Shown here in pieces: positions 1 through 10,195 of a stretch of 64,000 nucleotides of DNA. The stretch comes from Syngnathus acus (lineage: Eukaryota; Chordata; Actinopteri; Syngnathiformes; Syngnathidae), in contig NC_051092.1 of the NCBI RefSeq assembly GCF_901709675.1, positions 4,904,491 through 4,968,490 on the forward strand, read 5' to 3'. Both the position numbers and the translations under genes were made by a program. The notes beneath the pieces are model-generated. The model saw nothing but the letters and a program-made list of their open reading frames with translations, was not told the DNA's origin and did no database searches. How positions within the stretch are numbered: position 1 is the first letter of the stretch; each line of letters begins with the position of its first letter.

Positions 1-1263
1 ACCCGGAAAATTGTCGTATCCGCTTCACCTAAGACCCTAATTAGGAGAACCGCTATAGAAAAAATGAACGGAAGGCTTTGGAATATGGTTGTAAATGCCA
101 CGCGAGTCTTGCTGCCGCACGACTCGCAGGACAAGACCACAAAGAACGACTTGAGAAAAAAAAAAAAAAAGGCATGTCCACCACTAGCGTGTCATCGGCC
201 AGCCTGTCAGCACACGTGTTTCTTTTGCGGCCACCCGACGAGCAAAGACAAGGTGGCTCTCATGACCGTAGGATCCCCGGCCCGCTACCTTTATCGGACT
301 CCAATGAGAGTTCTTTGGCGCTTCTGTGAAATCATTCCCAAGCCGAGAGGAGTCTTCTCCAACTTGCGTCGACGAGGGATTTGCAGCGTCTTTAAGCGCT
401 CGCGGGGTGACCTTGTCAGCGATCCACTCGTGGCGTGTGAAATACCTTCGTCTTCTTTTGTCCAAACGCCAGATTGGGCTCCCTTTAGTCGTTTTCGGAT
501 TAGTCGGCCCGCTCTGATTCGAAGCTTCTCCTCTTCTATCTTTACGACCTGGACTACTGGGAGCCCGAGATAGCGAGCTAGCGAGCGAGCGGATGCAAGG
601 ACAGCTTAGACGAGTAATTTTGCCTTTAATTGCTTCCAGCTCCCGTGAGACCCTTTGCGTAAGTAATCGCGCTGAAAACTGTTGTTGTTTTCCTCCTCAT
701 AATCTTTGATTGTATGAAGGTCAGCGTTTATTTTTTATTTTGTATTTGAGAGCAGGTGGATATGAGAGAAGCATTGTGCGTTGCCCTTTTGAGACGTCCA
801 CGGCGGCTACTTTGCTGCGCATGCTAATTTATTGGCCTTCGAATGGTTTTCTTTTTTTTTTTTCTCAGTCCTCGTTTCCCCGACCTGTATCAATGGTGTC
901 ATTATGTTGGGTTTTATCTGACTAATTACGGCTTCATCTTTCGGGGCGATCTCTCCGAGGACATGGATTAAGTATCTCTATCTCGGCGGCGGGGACGCTT
1001 CGGCTCGGCTCGATCTTCCGCCTCGACTGCGGGGAGCGCAAAGAAGCAGCGGGAGTGCTAAATTTGAACGATTTTGAAAGATGGAAAACAAAAAAATAAT
1101 CAAAGGAAGGCTTCTCACCTGATAAGCGAGATGATTATTGGTTTTATCAGGGGGCCAGGGGAAAGTGGGGCAGTGCCCCAGCTATAAGATCCCCGCTTTA
1201 TCTTTGGCTCTTGCATGTAGTTTATTTTACAAATGGACCGATATGTTTTTTTTTTTTTTCCAG
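1..1263. other. Unique non-coding sequence with homopolymer tracts
   Basis: No recognisable gene. The first 600 bases are relatively GC- and CpG-rich, with a 15-A run at 156-170 and a GCGAGCGAGC stretch near 575-592. A T-rich run lies near 850-863 and another near 1245-1258. The longest open frame here is interrupted by poly-lysine from the A-run and resembles no family I know. A good minus-strand splice-donor sequence (CAG then GTGAGA) sits at about 1114-1121, without a convincing acceptor. Confidence 0.6.
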
Positions 1264-1341
1264 GGCTGATACGATACTGATTATCAAGGAGGCTGATATT
1301 TGGAGCCTATACTGATTTGCAGTAAAAGGAAAAATATTGGC
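1264..1341. mobile_element. Possible interspersed repeat relic (GATAC-rich)
   Basis: The text alternates GATAC/TATAC and TGATT motifs (gctgatacgatactgatt, then ggaggctgatatttggagcc). This resembles fish interspersed repeats that I recall only loosely. No terminal repeats or target duplication are visible. Class is not assigned. Confidence 0.28.
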
Positions 1342-4336
1342 AAACATGAGTGAATGAATAAATGGACGAACAAACGAGCGAAAGAAACAAAGAAACAAAG
1401 AAAGAATAGATAAATAGAGATGGCCAACTGGCAGCCATACTTTGAATAGCTCCTTAATTAAAAAATATATGTATTGGTGGAAAATAGAAACAAGATCTTC
1501 ACAGTTTTTTTTTTGGTGTGTGTGTGTGTTCTGTTTTTACCAGCCCTGTTGTATTTTCTTCCTTTTCAGCGCCTTGATGCCAAGCAAGCAAGCAAACATC
1601 TCTGCATGCCATCCCGTCTGGTCGATAACTTGAAATCTGACCTCCCGTTTCCTCTTCCTGCAATTTCTCTCTCCTCAGCCCACAGTCTATTTTCTGTCTT
1701 TTTTTATTTATTTATTTATTTATTCTTTCCTTTGTCCACTAGCTACTCGCAGGGATGTTAGCTGCATATTTGAAGCTTTTTGGGCGCTAAATGCTCCCCG
1801 TTTAACCGAAAGCAAAGCCTCTGTTGTCTCGAATTGCATAATGAAGGGGAAAAAAACAACAACAACAGTGATCTTATGAAGGGAACACGTAATGGGCTCC
1901 AAGCACATTTGCTGCGGCGGGCATATAACGACTCCACCGCGTCATATTTTAGTTCCATGACAGGGTGGAAAGATTCAAAAGAGCTCCCAGTCTGCTGCGG
2001 CGCCCTTGTATAGCCAACAAACAAGCATCAAAACATGATTACCTCGCTGCGGTGTCAATCAAAAGCGGGCAGAAATCTCTTCTATTGTATTGAGCCACAT
2101 TACAGTCCACAGACGCAGGCCTAATAGCTCGAATTCATCACGTGGGTCCTCCGTTATTATGAATTTGACTCAGTGTTGCGCAAAATGCGACGACTCACTC
2201 TTTGTGCGTTGTACACGCTTCGCTGGTTGTTTATCAGCGGGGTATGATTAGCGCTGCGCTGGCAAATGACAATATGCTTGTCACATCTGCTCCTCCACCG
2301 CAAACATCCCTTCCATCGTACCGAGCACATCGACGGCCACGAGTGATATTCCGGTAACGAGCGCTCGGGTTGCGAGCCGCGGTTCAGGGCTGCCACTCCA
2401 AATGAGCTCTCCACGCTCCGAGTGGGTTTGTAGAGCCTCCGTTGGGAAACGGAGCAGCCATTTTACACCCAGGCGGGACTCGAGAGGAGCTTCGTGTGGG
2501 TGGATGCTTGCGGGACACTTCATTAGGGACGGGTCATTCTTCGCAGAGGATAAAGAATGGACGCCTGACTGAGTGCTATTCGTTAGCCCGTCTATGGCAG
2601 TTTCCATTCTTTGCTTTGGCTAACTATGTCTGATATCACATCACACACTCACACAGGCACAACCACCGTTACTTGAAAGCATTGTCAGTGTTGAAATCTG
2701 CCCGGTAACAGTCATCGTTCTCCATACAAATGCCCCCTTCGGGCGCTTGATGAAGACACCTACTGTTAAAAAAAAAGAAAAACTCTCCAACCCTTGACCT
2801 TGGCACCCTTTGCACAATCACTGGCTGGTTTTTATTTTAATGAGGGGGAGCCCAACTGATTTATGGTGGTGTTTGTACGAAGCCCCGATGAATCACGGCA
2901 CAGCGGAGGACACCGCGTTCAAATGGAACATTTGACGGAGAAGAAAATCCAAACCGAGCAAGATTGATGCCAATTACGACCTTTAGCGAACCTCAGCCGT
3001 GTCTCCAACAAGGCTAAAAACAAGCAGACAATGATTATTATTGTGCTGGTGTTTGCCCTCCTCTCAGCTACTTTGAGTGAAAGCGGGTCACGGTGGGATG
3101 CGGTCATTTATAATCTCCATCAAGGATTGGCGCGTGATTGCTTCGGTCCGCCTGTTACTTTATGGAGCAACAATAAACTGGGCGCATTTCAAAACTAAAT
3201 GTCCTTAAGGAACAAGGACAATCAAATCAAACATTATATACAACTTGGAATCGAATTACACGAAGACGGCACATATATATCGACGGGAAAAGTCCAAATA
3301 TGGTCCAAATCATTTTTCTTCCCACAAATCGATAATAAAGGTCCGTCTCCACCTTGTAGCCAATTGAAAGCTTGACAAAAATAAATATGAATAAATAATT
3401 GAATGATTTAAATGAACAAATAATTAAAAATAATAAACAGACAGCGATAGATATAGAGATAAATAAATTTGAAAAACACTGCTGCTCCCGAACGCAACTT
3501 ATGTTCAGTTTCCTCGTTTTTTTTTAAGCTTAAAGCTGATGAGCTCGTGGGAGAGCACGCTGAATGTGAATAAATGAATCTCGATAGTTTTTTACGAGCC
3601 GCTTCAATCAATATGAACCCTTGAACTTGCAGCAAAACACAAACGCTTCAGTAGCAAAACAAAGACAAAGAGAATATCTGGAAAAAAAAATAAAAACAAT
3701 GTCCCCGCCACATGAACCTGCAATATAAATTAATAATTCAAAATGTCAGCTTTGGATTAGCGTATACAATAATTATGTTAATGCCTGCGACACGACGGGA
3801 TTTGAGAGGGAAATGCTTGCTTCCGCTTTCGGCGCTGACGGAGGTGAAGTCGGGAGCAAAAGTGCGATTGCACGCCAGGTTGAAGGCGGCGCTCAATATT
3901 GCCGTGGACTCGCCGGCTATTTACCAGCTCAGGCGACGAGCGTCAACTTCTTGATAGGTCACTGCAAGCGATAAAGCGCAAAGCTGTGACGCTGCCAGGG
4001 GACTTGACGCTAGAAAGAGAAGACACCTTTGTTTCTCGTAAGAAGACGCGAGAAGAGAATACTAGCCAAACATTAAGAACGGCTTGTCCGTGCCGAAACA
4101 ACGAGGCACTCTAAATCAGCTGCAACCACCCAAAGCCCCAGTCCGCAACAAGAGATGACTTTAAGAGCTCATTGAGACTTTTTCCAAAGGTTTTCATGAC
4201 AATAACCAAAATCACTGCAGATTCTTATGTCAAGAGCTCGGGTATTGTAGTCCCCAAAGTGGTGCTTTAAGTCTTTTAGCCCATGATTTCTTTCGAGTCA
4301 TTGAATCACTTGATACACACTTAGTGGCACCAGAAA
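1342..4336. other. Non-coding sequence with A-rich simple tracts
   Basis: Holds a degenerate purine tetranucleotide tract (1348-1420, GAAT/AAAC/AAAG units), a short (TG)n at 1516-1529, (TTTA)n at 1704-1724 and an A/T-rich stretch at 3370-3470. Between these is unique sequence with no gene. A strong polypyrimidine plus CAG acceptor occurs on the minus strand at 2763-2764, but no matching donor is present. Confidence 0.6.
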
Positions 4337-4411
4337 TTAACTCATTCACTGCCAGCACAGTTCAAATATATGTGTGACGTCTATAGCCGTCAATGGTAGT
4401 GAAGGAGTTAA
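4337..4411. mobile_element. Short hairpin MITE bounded by TTAA
   Basis: A 75-bp unit starts TTAACTCATTCACTGCCA and ends TGGTAGTGAAGGAGTTAA, which are near-perfect inverted repeats. TTAA at each end could be a target duplication or part of the termini. The interior contains TGACGTCTATAGCCGTCA. The same ordered pair of motifs recurs, reverse-complemented, at 48321-48371, and the terminal motif alone at 18558-18577. This supports a dispersed family within the window. I infer a non-autonomous DNA transposon; the superfamily is not established. Confidence 0.65.
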
Positions 4412-6364
4412 AATGAAGAAAATATGCCGCTCACAACCTTTTTTTTTTTTTATCTGTACAGTACTATGCAGCCACAGCTAAAAGACAGCAAGTAGATGAT
4501 TCGGTCATCGCCGCAGCTTCATGCATCCAGCTGTCATCATCTCAACGCCAGCCAGTTGTATCAGAACAATAAACAAGACAATTGCCACGCCGACGTCAAC
4601 TGGGAGCTAATCAACACCTCGTCGATATAAGCAGGTGTCAGGTTTACACCCGCCATGACGCCCGCATCTCCAGGAGTGGTGCAGGCCCGCTAATACCGCT
4701 TGCCACTTGACTGTGTCACTGCGGGGCAAGCCCGAGATCTGTCACCTCGCACTAACGTCAAAAGCCGTGCGGGTCAGTTAGGCGAGAGGAAGCCATGGCA
4801 CCTCCGTATCGGAAGCGCCGATCAGCAGGTGGCGACTCGATAAGAGGATGGCGTCGACGACACGTGAGGGGCCGAAGGATGAGGATTGTTTGATTCCTCC
4901 TTCTTCCTGCAGGATCAGTGAGGTCAAACTTATTGATGAACGGCTGCCAAGGTCACCATCCGCGCATTTGTGCCATGTGTGCCGAGGGCGTGCGGACTAC
5001 AAAGCCGATCAGGCTTCTAAAAGCAGCCGAGGCATTGATCCGCAACTTTTAAGCCGACCGCGGCCAAAGCCACTTCTCGAGGGTCGTCTAGCCAGAGGTA
5101 GGCGACGAAATAAGAAGATCTCTTCAATATAATATGACTCCATTAAAAACTAAAAATAGACATCCAAAATTCCCAATGGTCACCATGCCCCTGGGCCCAA
5201 AAATATCGGTCACCAAAAGCCACAAGCCGCTAACCTTAGCATCAACCGCTAATTTGTAAACCTTAATAGCTTCTTGTCAACTGAGTGAAAGATTAAATAA
5301 ATAAATACATGTTACAAAGATACTTGTGACACGCCTGTCTGGCTTTCGTCAGATTTCCCGCCACAAATCTAAGTCCACGCACGGTTCTGAGGAGGGGTTG
5401 GTGTCTTTATTAGCATTGTCTTTAGCATTAGCATTCTTAGCCAGCGGGAATGCCTTTTTTGTTGTCTTGTCTTACAATAGGAAAAAATATTGAAAATGGA
5501 AAACAATGGTTTAATGCTTTTCGTCATATGTTTAGCTTGTAGTCTGAAATCGCCTCTGACGATTTAAAAAAAAAAAAAAAAAAAAAAAGTTCCCTTCCGA
5601 CTTTGTTTTTACACTCCTGGAAGCCTTTTGGCACTGAAGCTGGTGCTGACGTTTTTAAAAAAAATGTTTCACATCAAAGAAAGCATCTCACATTTTGCGT
5701 CAATGCAAATGATGCCACACCCTTTCTTGCCTGATGCCTCCTCAAACGGCGACATTTTGGGCACATTTATTTATTTATTTTAGTTGGTGGGGGGCATATT
5801 GGACATCACACCTCTTTGTGTGCTGCCTGTCATGGCTTCGCCCTCCTTTCCCTCCCTGAGGCTATTTATAACCGAACAGCACTTTATGAATGTCCGCAGG
5901 AGCAGCATTACACAGCCTTGTGATACTCGGGCTGTTGTTCTCAAAGACGGGCAGCATCGCAAAGACACACGCAAGGGCTGGGCGAGGTGGGATGCTGATG
6001 GCGGGTCGGGTGGGGGTTAACTTGTCATGCAGCCAAGAGACCAAGTTTCACCATCTTGTAGCTGACAATGTGATATCCCAATTGTTAGGCAGGAGGGGGG
6101 CGGTGTGTGTGTGTTGGGGGGGTTGGCAGGGGTTCATCAAATGCAGGCTGCAGCCCATTGAACAGATAAGCCATCTTTGCAGATGAGGCTGCCAATGTTA
6201 TCGCAGCGGCGAAGATTAATATGGAGCCTCCATAAAGGTGCTGCAATCACATTCACGGGACAATTACAATGTGATTAATGGCTAAATCCCTTCTGCACAC
6301 ACACACGTGCTCGCACACACTGGACACACACTTACATGATTGCTGATGATCATCTGATCAGATT
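4412..6364. other. Unique sequence, moderately CpG-rich near 4640-5100
   Basis: Holds a 23-A run at 5566-5588 and (TTTA)n near 5766-5780. The stretch 6177-6300 is non-repetitive, with TAATATGG, CCATAAA and TGATTAATGG motifs, and looks like a possible conserved non-coding block (inference). No gene is recognised; a small arginine-rich frame is listed separately. Confidence 0.55.
4795..4893 (+). other. Arginine-rich 32-codon open frame (probably chance)
   Basis: An ATG in an ideal vertebrate initiation context (gccATGg) opens a 32-residue frame ending in TGA. It begins MAPPYRKRR and contains 11 Arg and 1 Lys, giving a protamine-like composition. No homologue is recognised, no promoter or polyadenylation unit is evident, and GC-rich DNA gives Arg codons by chance. 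Listed only because its start context is unusually good. Confidence 0.1.
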
Positions 6365-6492
6365 CTGTTACCTGCAAAGGACGCGCCTTCAACCAAGATT
6401 GACTCGAGTCTTTTTGATTACTCTATTTTTGTCTAAGATGAAAGTCGCCGAAGCCTGATCTGTCATTCAAGGGCGCGCGTGGAAGAACTCAC
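6365..6492. other. Unique spacer with a minus-strand donor-like site
   Basis: Contains, on the minus strand, CAG followed by GTAACA at 6366-6374, a fair splice donor. No acceptor with a clear pyrimidine tract pairs with it. No gene is recognised. Confidence 0.5.
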
Positions 6493-6650
6493 CTGCTGTG
6501 GTCCTCAGCGCCGCTGCTGTCGAGCATCCTTTCGCATTTCCATTCGCGCCACAGCAAGTCCGAGCGAGCCCCACGGAGGAACGCACGCGCACGCCACCAC
6601 TACCTCAAGTGCAACACCTTCATGCGTGGGAGGAAGGAGGGAGGGGGGCA
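6493..6650 (-). promoter_or_regulatory. CpG-rich block ending in a strong minus-strand splice donor
   Basis: Read on the minus strand, the block is CpG-rich (gcgtgcgcgtgcg, ctcgctcgg) and ends CAGCAG then GTGAGT, a consensus donor, at 6493/6492. An ATG with A at -3 (6525-6527) opens 11 codons, MLDSSGAEDHS, continuing across the donor. About 170 bases further upstream lies an uninterrupted C/T tract (6859 to 6820 on this strand). The arrangement would fit a small promoter and first exon, but no downstream exon or homology supports it. Confidence 0.2.
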
Positions 6651-6668
6651 AGGGCAACGTTCTCTCCC

Positions 6669-6859
6669 GTAGCGATAAAAAAAAAAAAAAAGAGACTAAA
6701 CCAAGGAGGGGACAGTGAACATCCGTTTTGCACGACTCCCAGACTGTGCGTGCGCGCGCCAAACGCTCCGTCCCGCAATGAGGAGAAATGCAAATGCGAG
6801 GTGGGATGGATGGAAGGACGGGAGGGAGGGAGGAGGGAGAGGAAGGAAGGGAGGGAGGA
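6669..6859. repeat. Poly-A and purine mirror-like tract with G-quadruplex potential
   Basis: A run of about 14 A lies near 6669-6682. Bases 6820-6859 are 40 uninterrupted purines containing GGGAGGGAGGGAGGAGGG, which meets the usual four-tract G-quadruplex pattern. Such tracts can also form triplexes. The open frames on both strands here are artefacts of the low complexity. Confidence 0.85.
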
Positions 6860-7197
6860 TCCACTCCCACGCGTGGCACATACACACAGTTGTACAAAAA
6901 GCCTCACAGTTTTTTTGGTTTTCATTCCACATTTTTTTTGAACGAATGAACCTTTTTTTCCGTACTAAACTCAACCCACACCATTCAAATCACGCACACG
7001 CGTGTCCCTCACTGTCACCCCGATGAGCAAATAAAGCAATGGAATCAGATTAAAGTACGAGGCAAAGATGAGGGTGTAGTTCCATTAGCGACAGCCTGGT
7101 GGTACTGTGGGCTTCCTTTCGTGCCCGTCTGATGCTTCCAGCGCGCGCTCAGTTTGACACACGTATGTCACTGAAGGAAAGTTTAAACGGCAAAAGG
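6860..7197. other. Unique non-coding spacer
   Basis: T-rich runs near 6909-6915, 6932-6939 and 6953-6959. The rest is unique sequence with no gene signal. Confidence 0.55.
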
Positions 7198-7219
7198 AAA
7201 TAAATAAATAAATAAATAA
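7198..7219. repeat. (AAAT)n microsatellite
   Basis: About five perfect AAAT units, one of many (AAAT)n tracts in this window. Confidence 0.9.
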
Positions 7220-7966
7220 TATAATATTTTTCAAATTGCTTCGTGCGCTGTTCTGTCTGGTTAAGTTTGTACATCCACAATTATAAGAGGTCGTGTGCAA
7301 CCTCATTATTTCCTTTCTTTATTTGAATGTTAATTAACATGAATGATGGGAAACGTTTTTTCAATGATTTATCTTTGGCATTTGAATGGGGGTGTGTAGA
7401 CTTTTTCTATCTACTCTCCCTACCCTGGCTAGCACATTCCTTCCTTTGTACCTTGCCGTCTACCGTTTCCCGTCCGGGAGCTCTTTCCGACTCGTTTCCG
7501 ACGCACCTCGCTGGAGTGTCGGATCAATCGCTTCCACTTTGCTACCTCGGAGTCGATGCTTTCTGACGGGTTTGTAATCACGCTGCGGCGGGATTAGCAG
7601 AGGTTGGTGGGAGGACAGCAAATTGGAGCCATTCCTCGGCTCTTCGTTAACACTGGCAAAGCCTCCGCGCGGGCTTCCGCGGGCCCATTTTGGAATGATT
7701 AGTCGGAAGAGGATCCAGCCAGGGTTTGAACCGGTCGGTGCGAGTTCAATAGGAAACGTGAGAAATTCAGTCCTCATTACGGGCGGAAAGTGTGTTACAA
7801 GTCAAAGGCGTTTTTCCCTTTGAGAGTAACAAGAATAGTCAGTTAGATATTTGGAGACGAGATGAAAGCGTTCGCTAATTATAACGTGTCACAGTCTCCA
7901 GTTGGACTTTGTTGGAGGAGTGCTAAGGAGTCATGATCAAAAATAACTTTCTTAGACTAATAAAGT
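7220..7966. other. Unique sequence, no gene recognised
   Basis: A minus-strand ATG frame of 105 codons spans 7460-7777. Within it, an acceptor-like CAG (near 7588) and a GAG/GTGCGT donor-like site (near 7506) enclose an open segment. The acceptor tract is only moderate and the protein is unfamiliar, so I do not call an exon. The string ccagggtttgaacc near 7718-7731 mimics an inverted tRNA B box, but no A box accompanies it. Confidence 0.55.
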
Positions 7967-8040
7967 AGATTGGGTAAACAGATTGGGTAAACAATTGGGT
8001 AAGCAGATTGGGTAAACAGATTGGGCAAACAGATTGGGCC
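7967..8040 (+). repeat. 13-bp tandem minisatellite
   Basis: Five complete units and one partial unit of AGATTGGGTAAAC. The third unit lacks one base, and the last two units carry TGGGC instead of TGGGT. No association with a gene is visible. Confidence 0.93.
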
Positions 8041-8820
8041 TCGTCATTTCAACTAAGCCACTGATCAGTAATAAAATGAATTCACTTTAGTACCGATTTT
8101 GAATACTTTTGCCACATTTTATTATTCTCGAATGATTATTTTGGCTTAGGTTTCCATGATCGACAAATTAGCTTTTGGCCAAATATGGTCAAGACATCCA
8201 GCAAAAACCAGTTGTGGCAATATCTCCAATCATTTCTTTTCCTACCCATCTATCGCTTAGCCATCGGGCTTTTATCAGCGTTAGATGACAACTTGATGAC
8301 ATTTGTAAAACAGCTTTGAAAGGTTTCCAACAACTTCACATTTTACCAAGAGTCATCTTCACGCCTTGGGGCTGGGCGGATGACAACAACAACAGACTGG
8401 TCCATATGTCATCCGGTCTCTCCCTCACACGGCACAATCGTACCACTAAAGTGTTTGTCTTGCAGTGTTAAACTGCAACGTCTCCGCAAGCGTTTTCCGC
8501 CCGCCCGTTTCGCCGCGGACCCTCGGAGCGACCGAAGTCATTCAGGCGACATAGCTACATGTAAATGTCATCAGCATCAGTTCACGCATGGCCAAGAGAC
8601 TCTTGCCGGAGTTCACTGCGTGTTCCCTTTCACTTTAGGACTCTTTCCGTCCTCTTCTGGTGTGTGTGAAACAATTCCTCTAGGGAGGATGAGCTTCTTT
8701 CCAGATCACTAGGCAGACCTCAGCTGAGCAGATGTTGATGCTCAAAGGTAAGTTTGCAGTTATACTTGACTAAAAAGCCGATGGAGGATCCAGCCAGGAA
8801 ATAGTTGCACGAGAATAAAG
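8041..8820. other. Unique sequence containing a candidate micro-exon
   Basis: No gene recognised. The 8461-8560 stretch is relatively CpG-rich. A plus-strand frame of 110 codons (8380-8712) resembles nothing known. The stretch 8705-8747 has splice-like borders and is listed separately. Confidence 0.5.
8705..8747 (+). other. Candidate 43-nt micro-exon (unproven)
   Basis: Preceded by gagcttctttccag, a short pyrimidine tract plus AG, and followed by a perfect donor (AAAG then GTAAGT, 8748-8753). Only one frame is open: ITRQTSAEQMLMLK with one base left over. An extra AG about 12 bases before the acceptor weakens it. Chance pseudo-exons with signals this good are common in vertebrate introns, and no homologous protein is recognised. 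Confidence 0.15.
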
Positions 8821-9079
8821 TCAACTTTTTTAAAAAAGAAGGAAAAAGTCGGACTATTGACGGGAGAGCATTCTTATATGCGAATAGTATATATAGAAAT
8901 AGAGAAAAAATAAAATAGAAACGCTAGTTCCGCTAGGTTGTCAACTTTTTTTTAAAAAGAAGTGTTAAGCACGAGGAAAAAGTCAGACTATTGCCAGGAA
9001 ATAGTGTATAAAGAAATAGAAAAAAAAATTGAAAAGAATTTGAGAAAAAAAAAAAAAAAACTCTAGTTCCGCTAGCTTG
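8821..9079 (+). repeat. Two-copy tandem duplication, period 120 bp
   Basis: Copy 1 (8821-8940) and copy 2 (8941-9079) share TCAACTTTTTT, GGAAAAAGTC-GACTATTG, a TATA-GAAATAGA segment and CTAGTTCCGCTAG, in that order. Copy 2 is lengthened by a run of about 16 A. The pre-copy text near 8795-8810 (agccaggaaatagt) also matches copy 2 internally (gccaggaaatagtg, 8993-9006), so the unit boundary is approximate. Confidence 0.85.
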
Positions 9080-9951
9080 AAATAAGACTGGTATCGGCAC
9101 TTGGTATCGGTTCTCACTGATCTAAAAAAAAAAACAACAACCTCAGTTTAACAAAAAAATTATAATTAAAAAATAATAATAATCATAATAATGACAGCCC
9201 CTCTACACAAATAGATCAAGGTACTACTGTAATTATTAAAAAATATTAAAAAAAAAAAACAGGTGTGATCCAAGAAATCCAACTTGCTTTTTATTTTCTG
9301 CTGTGGGCTATTGCAGTCCTTCCTTCTTCTGTGTTTGCCGAACATAAAGAAGAGAACCAAAAGGGTGACAATCATCTCCGTGAGGATGCATTTGATGAGC
9401 GGGCCGAGCTCTGGCGCGGCGAAGAAAGGGAGGTAACAAAGGAGAGTGCCTCCACGGCTTTTCAAAGCATCAATAATTCATTTGCTCGGCTCAGCTGTGT
9501 TCCTCGGCGCTGGCACGCACCTTCATCCGCCTGCGTCCGCAGCCTGAAGGCTGTCACTCACTTACAAACACACACACAGGTGATAAAGTGGCCATTGTTA
9601 TCAGAGAACGGCCGTCCCGCCATCTTGAGTCATTTGCAAATCGAGGCACTAGCCAGACGTTCTTACGCTGGCGCTGGCCGATCAAACGCTAACAAGCGTC
9701 ACTCGCTTGAATCCTGTCGACAGGTGACGAGTCATGCTACGTCAGCTTAAAACATTTGGCTCTTAGAGTTGATGGCCACCATACAGCCTTCGTGTCTCAA
9801 ATTTGAGCTCGTAAAACAAAAAAAGGCAAATGCTAGACGGAAGAATCTCTGAGAAATATTTGTCCGCTCGAGTGATGAAGAGCATGTTTACAAAGTGCTA
9901 AGGTAAGATCTCACACCTCAAGACCAGAAGCAGCCCGTTTGTCGCCATAGC
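9080..9951. other. A-rich sequence then unique sequence, no gene
   Basis: 9080-9120 repeats GGTATCGG twice, similar to 29820-29845, and may be a repeat relic. 9121-9260 is A-rich. A 161-codon frame at 9265-9750 has a signal-peptide-like start but begins at GTG and contains no ATG, so it is not called. A donor-like AAG/GTAAGA lies near 9902. Confidence 0.55.
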
Positions 9952-10195
9952 AACCGGCAGTCAGTCAATCTTCGGGGACCGGGCGAGAGTCAGAGTCAGA
10001 GCCAGAGCGAGAGTCAGAGTGAGAGTCAGAGTGAGAATCCGAGTCAAAGGTTTTTTTTGTTTTTCTTTCAACCGACAGTCAGTCAATCTTTGGGGACCGG
10101 GCGAGAGTCAGAGTCAGAGTCAGAGTCAGAGCCAGAGTCAGAGTCAGAGTCAGAGCCAAAGCTTTTTTTTTCCCAATCGACAGTCAGTCAATCTT
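9952..10195 (+). repeat. Compound minisatellite with nested AGAGTC hexamers
   Basis: The element AACCGRCAGTCAGTCAATCTT starts at 9952 and 10070, and again in slightly changed form at 10175. Each of the first two copies continues with GGGGACCGGGCG, a variable (AGAGTC/AGAGCC)n array (9984-10049 and 10101-10160) and a T-rich tail. The periods are 118 and 105 bp. The (SQ)n or (SE)n peptides encoded here are repeat artefacts. Confidence 0.92.

Noticed and set aside
2670-2762. Minus-strand terminal-exon candidate after a very strong acceptor (2763-2764)
   Set aside because: Two frames are open, one running about 30 cysteine-containing codons to a TAA, but there is no donor and no homology. Chance acceptors with A-rich complements are frequent here.
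2919-3107. Minus-strand frame with an acceptor-like tgcttgtttttag
   Set aside because: No acceptable donor follows and the peptide is unfamiliar.
7718-7731. ccagggtttgaacc as an inverted tRNA B box
   Set aside because: No A box or cloverleaf at the expected distance; not a tRNA or clear SINE head.
7460-7777. Minus-strand 105-codon ATG frame with an internal acceptor/donor pair
   Set aside because: The acceptor tract is weak (gctaatcccgccgcag) and no homology is seen.
9265-9750. 161-codon plus-strand frame with a signal-peptide-like start
   Set aside because: It starts at GTG and contains no ATG, has no homology, and a frame this long is roughly what chance gives in 64 kb over six frames.
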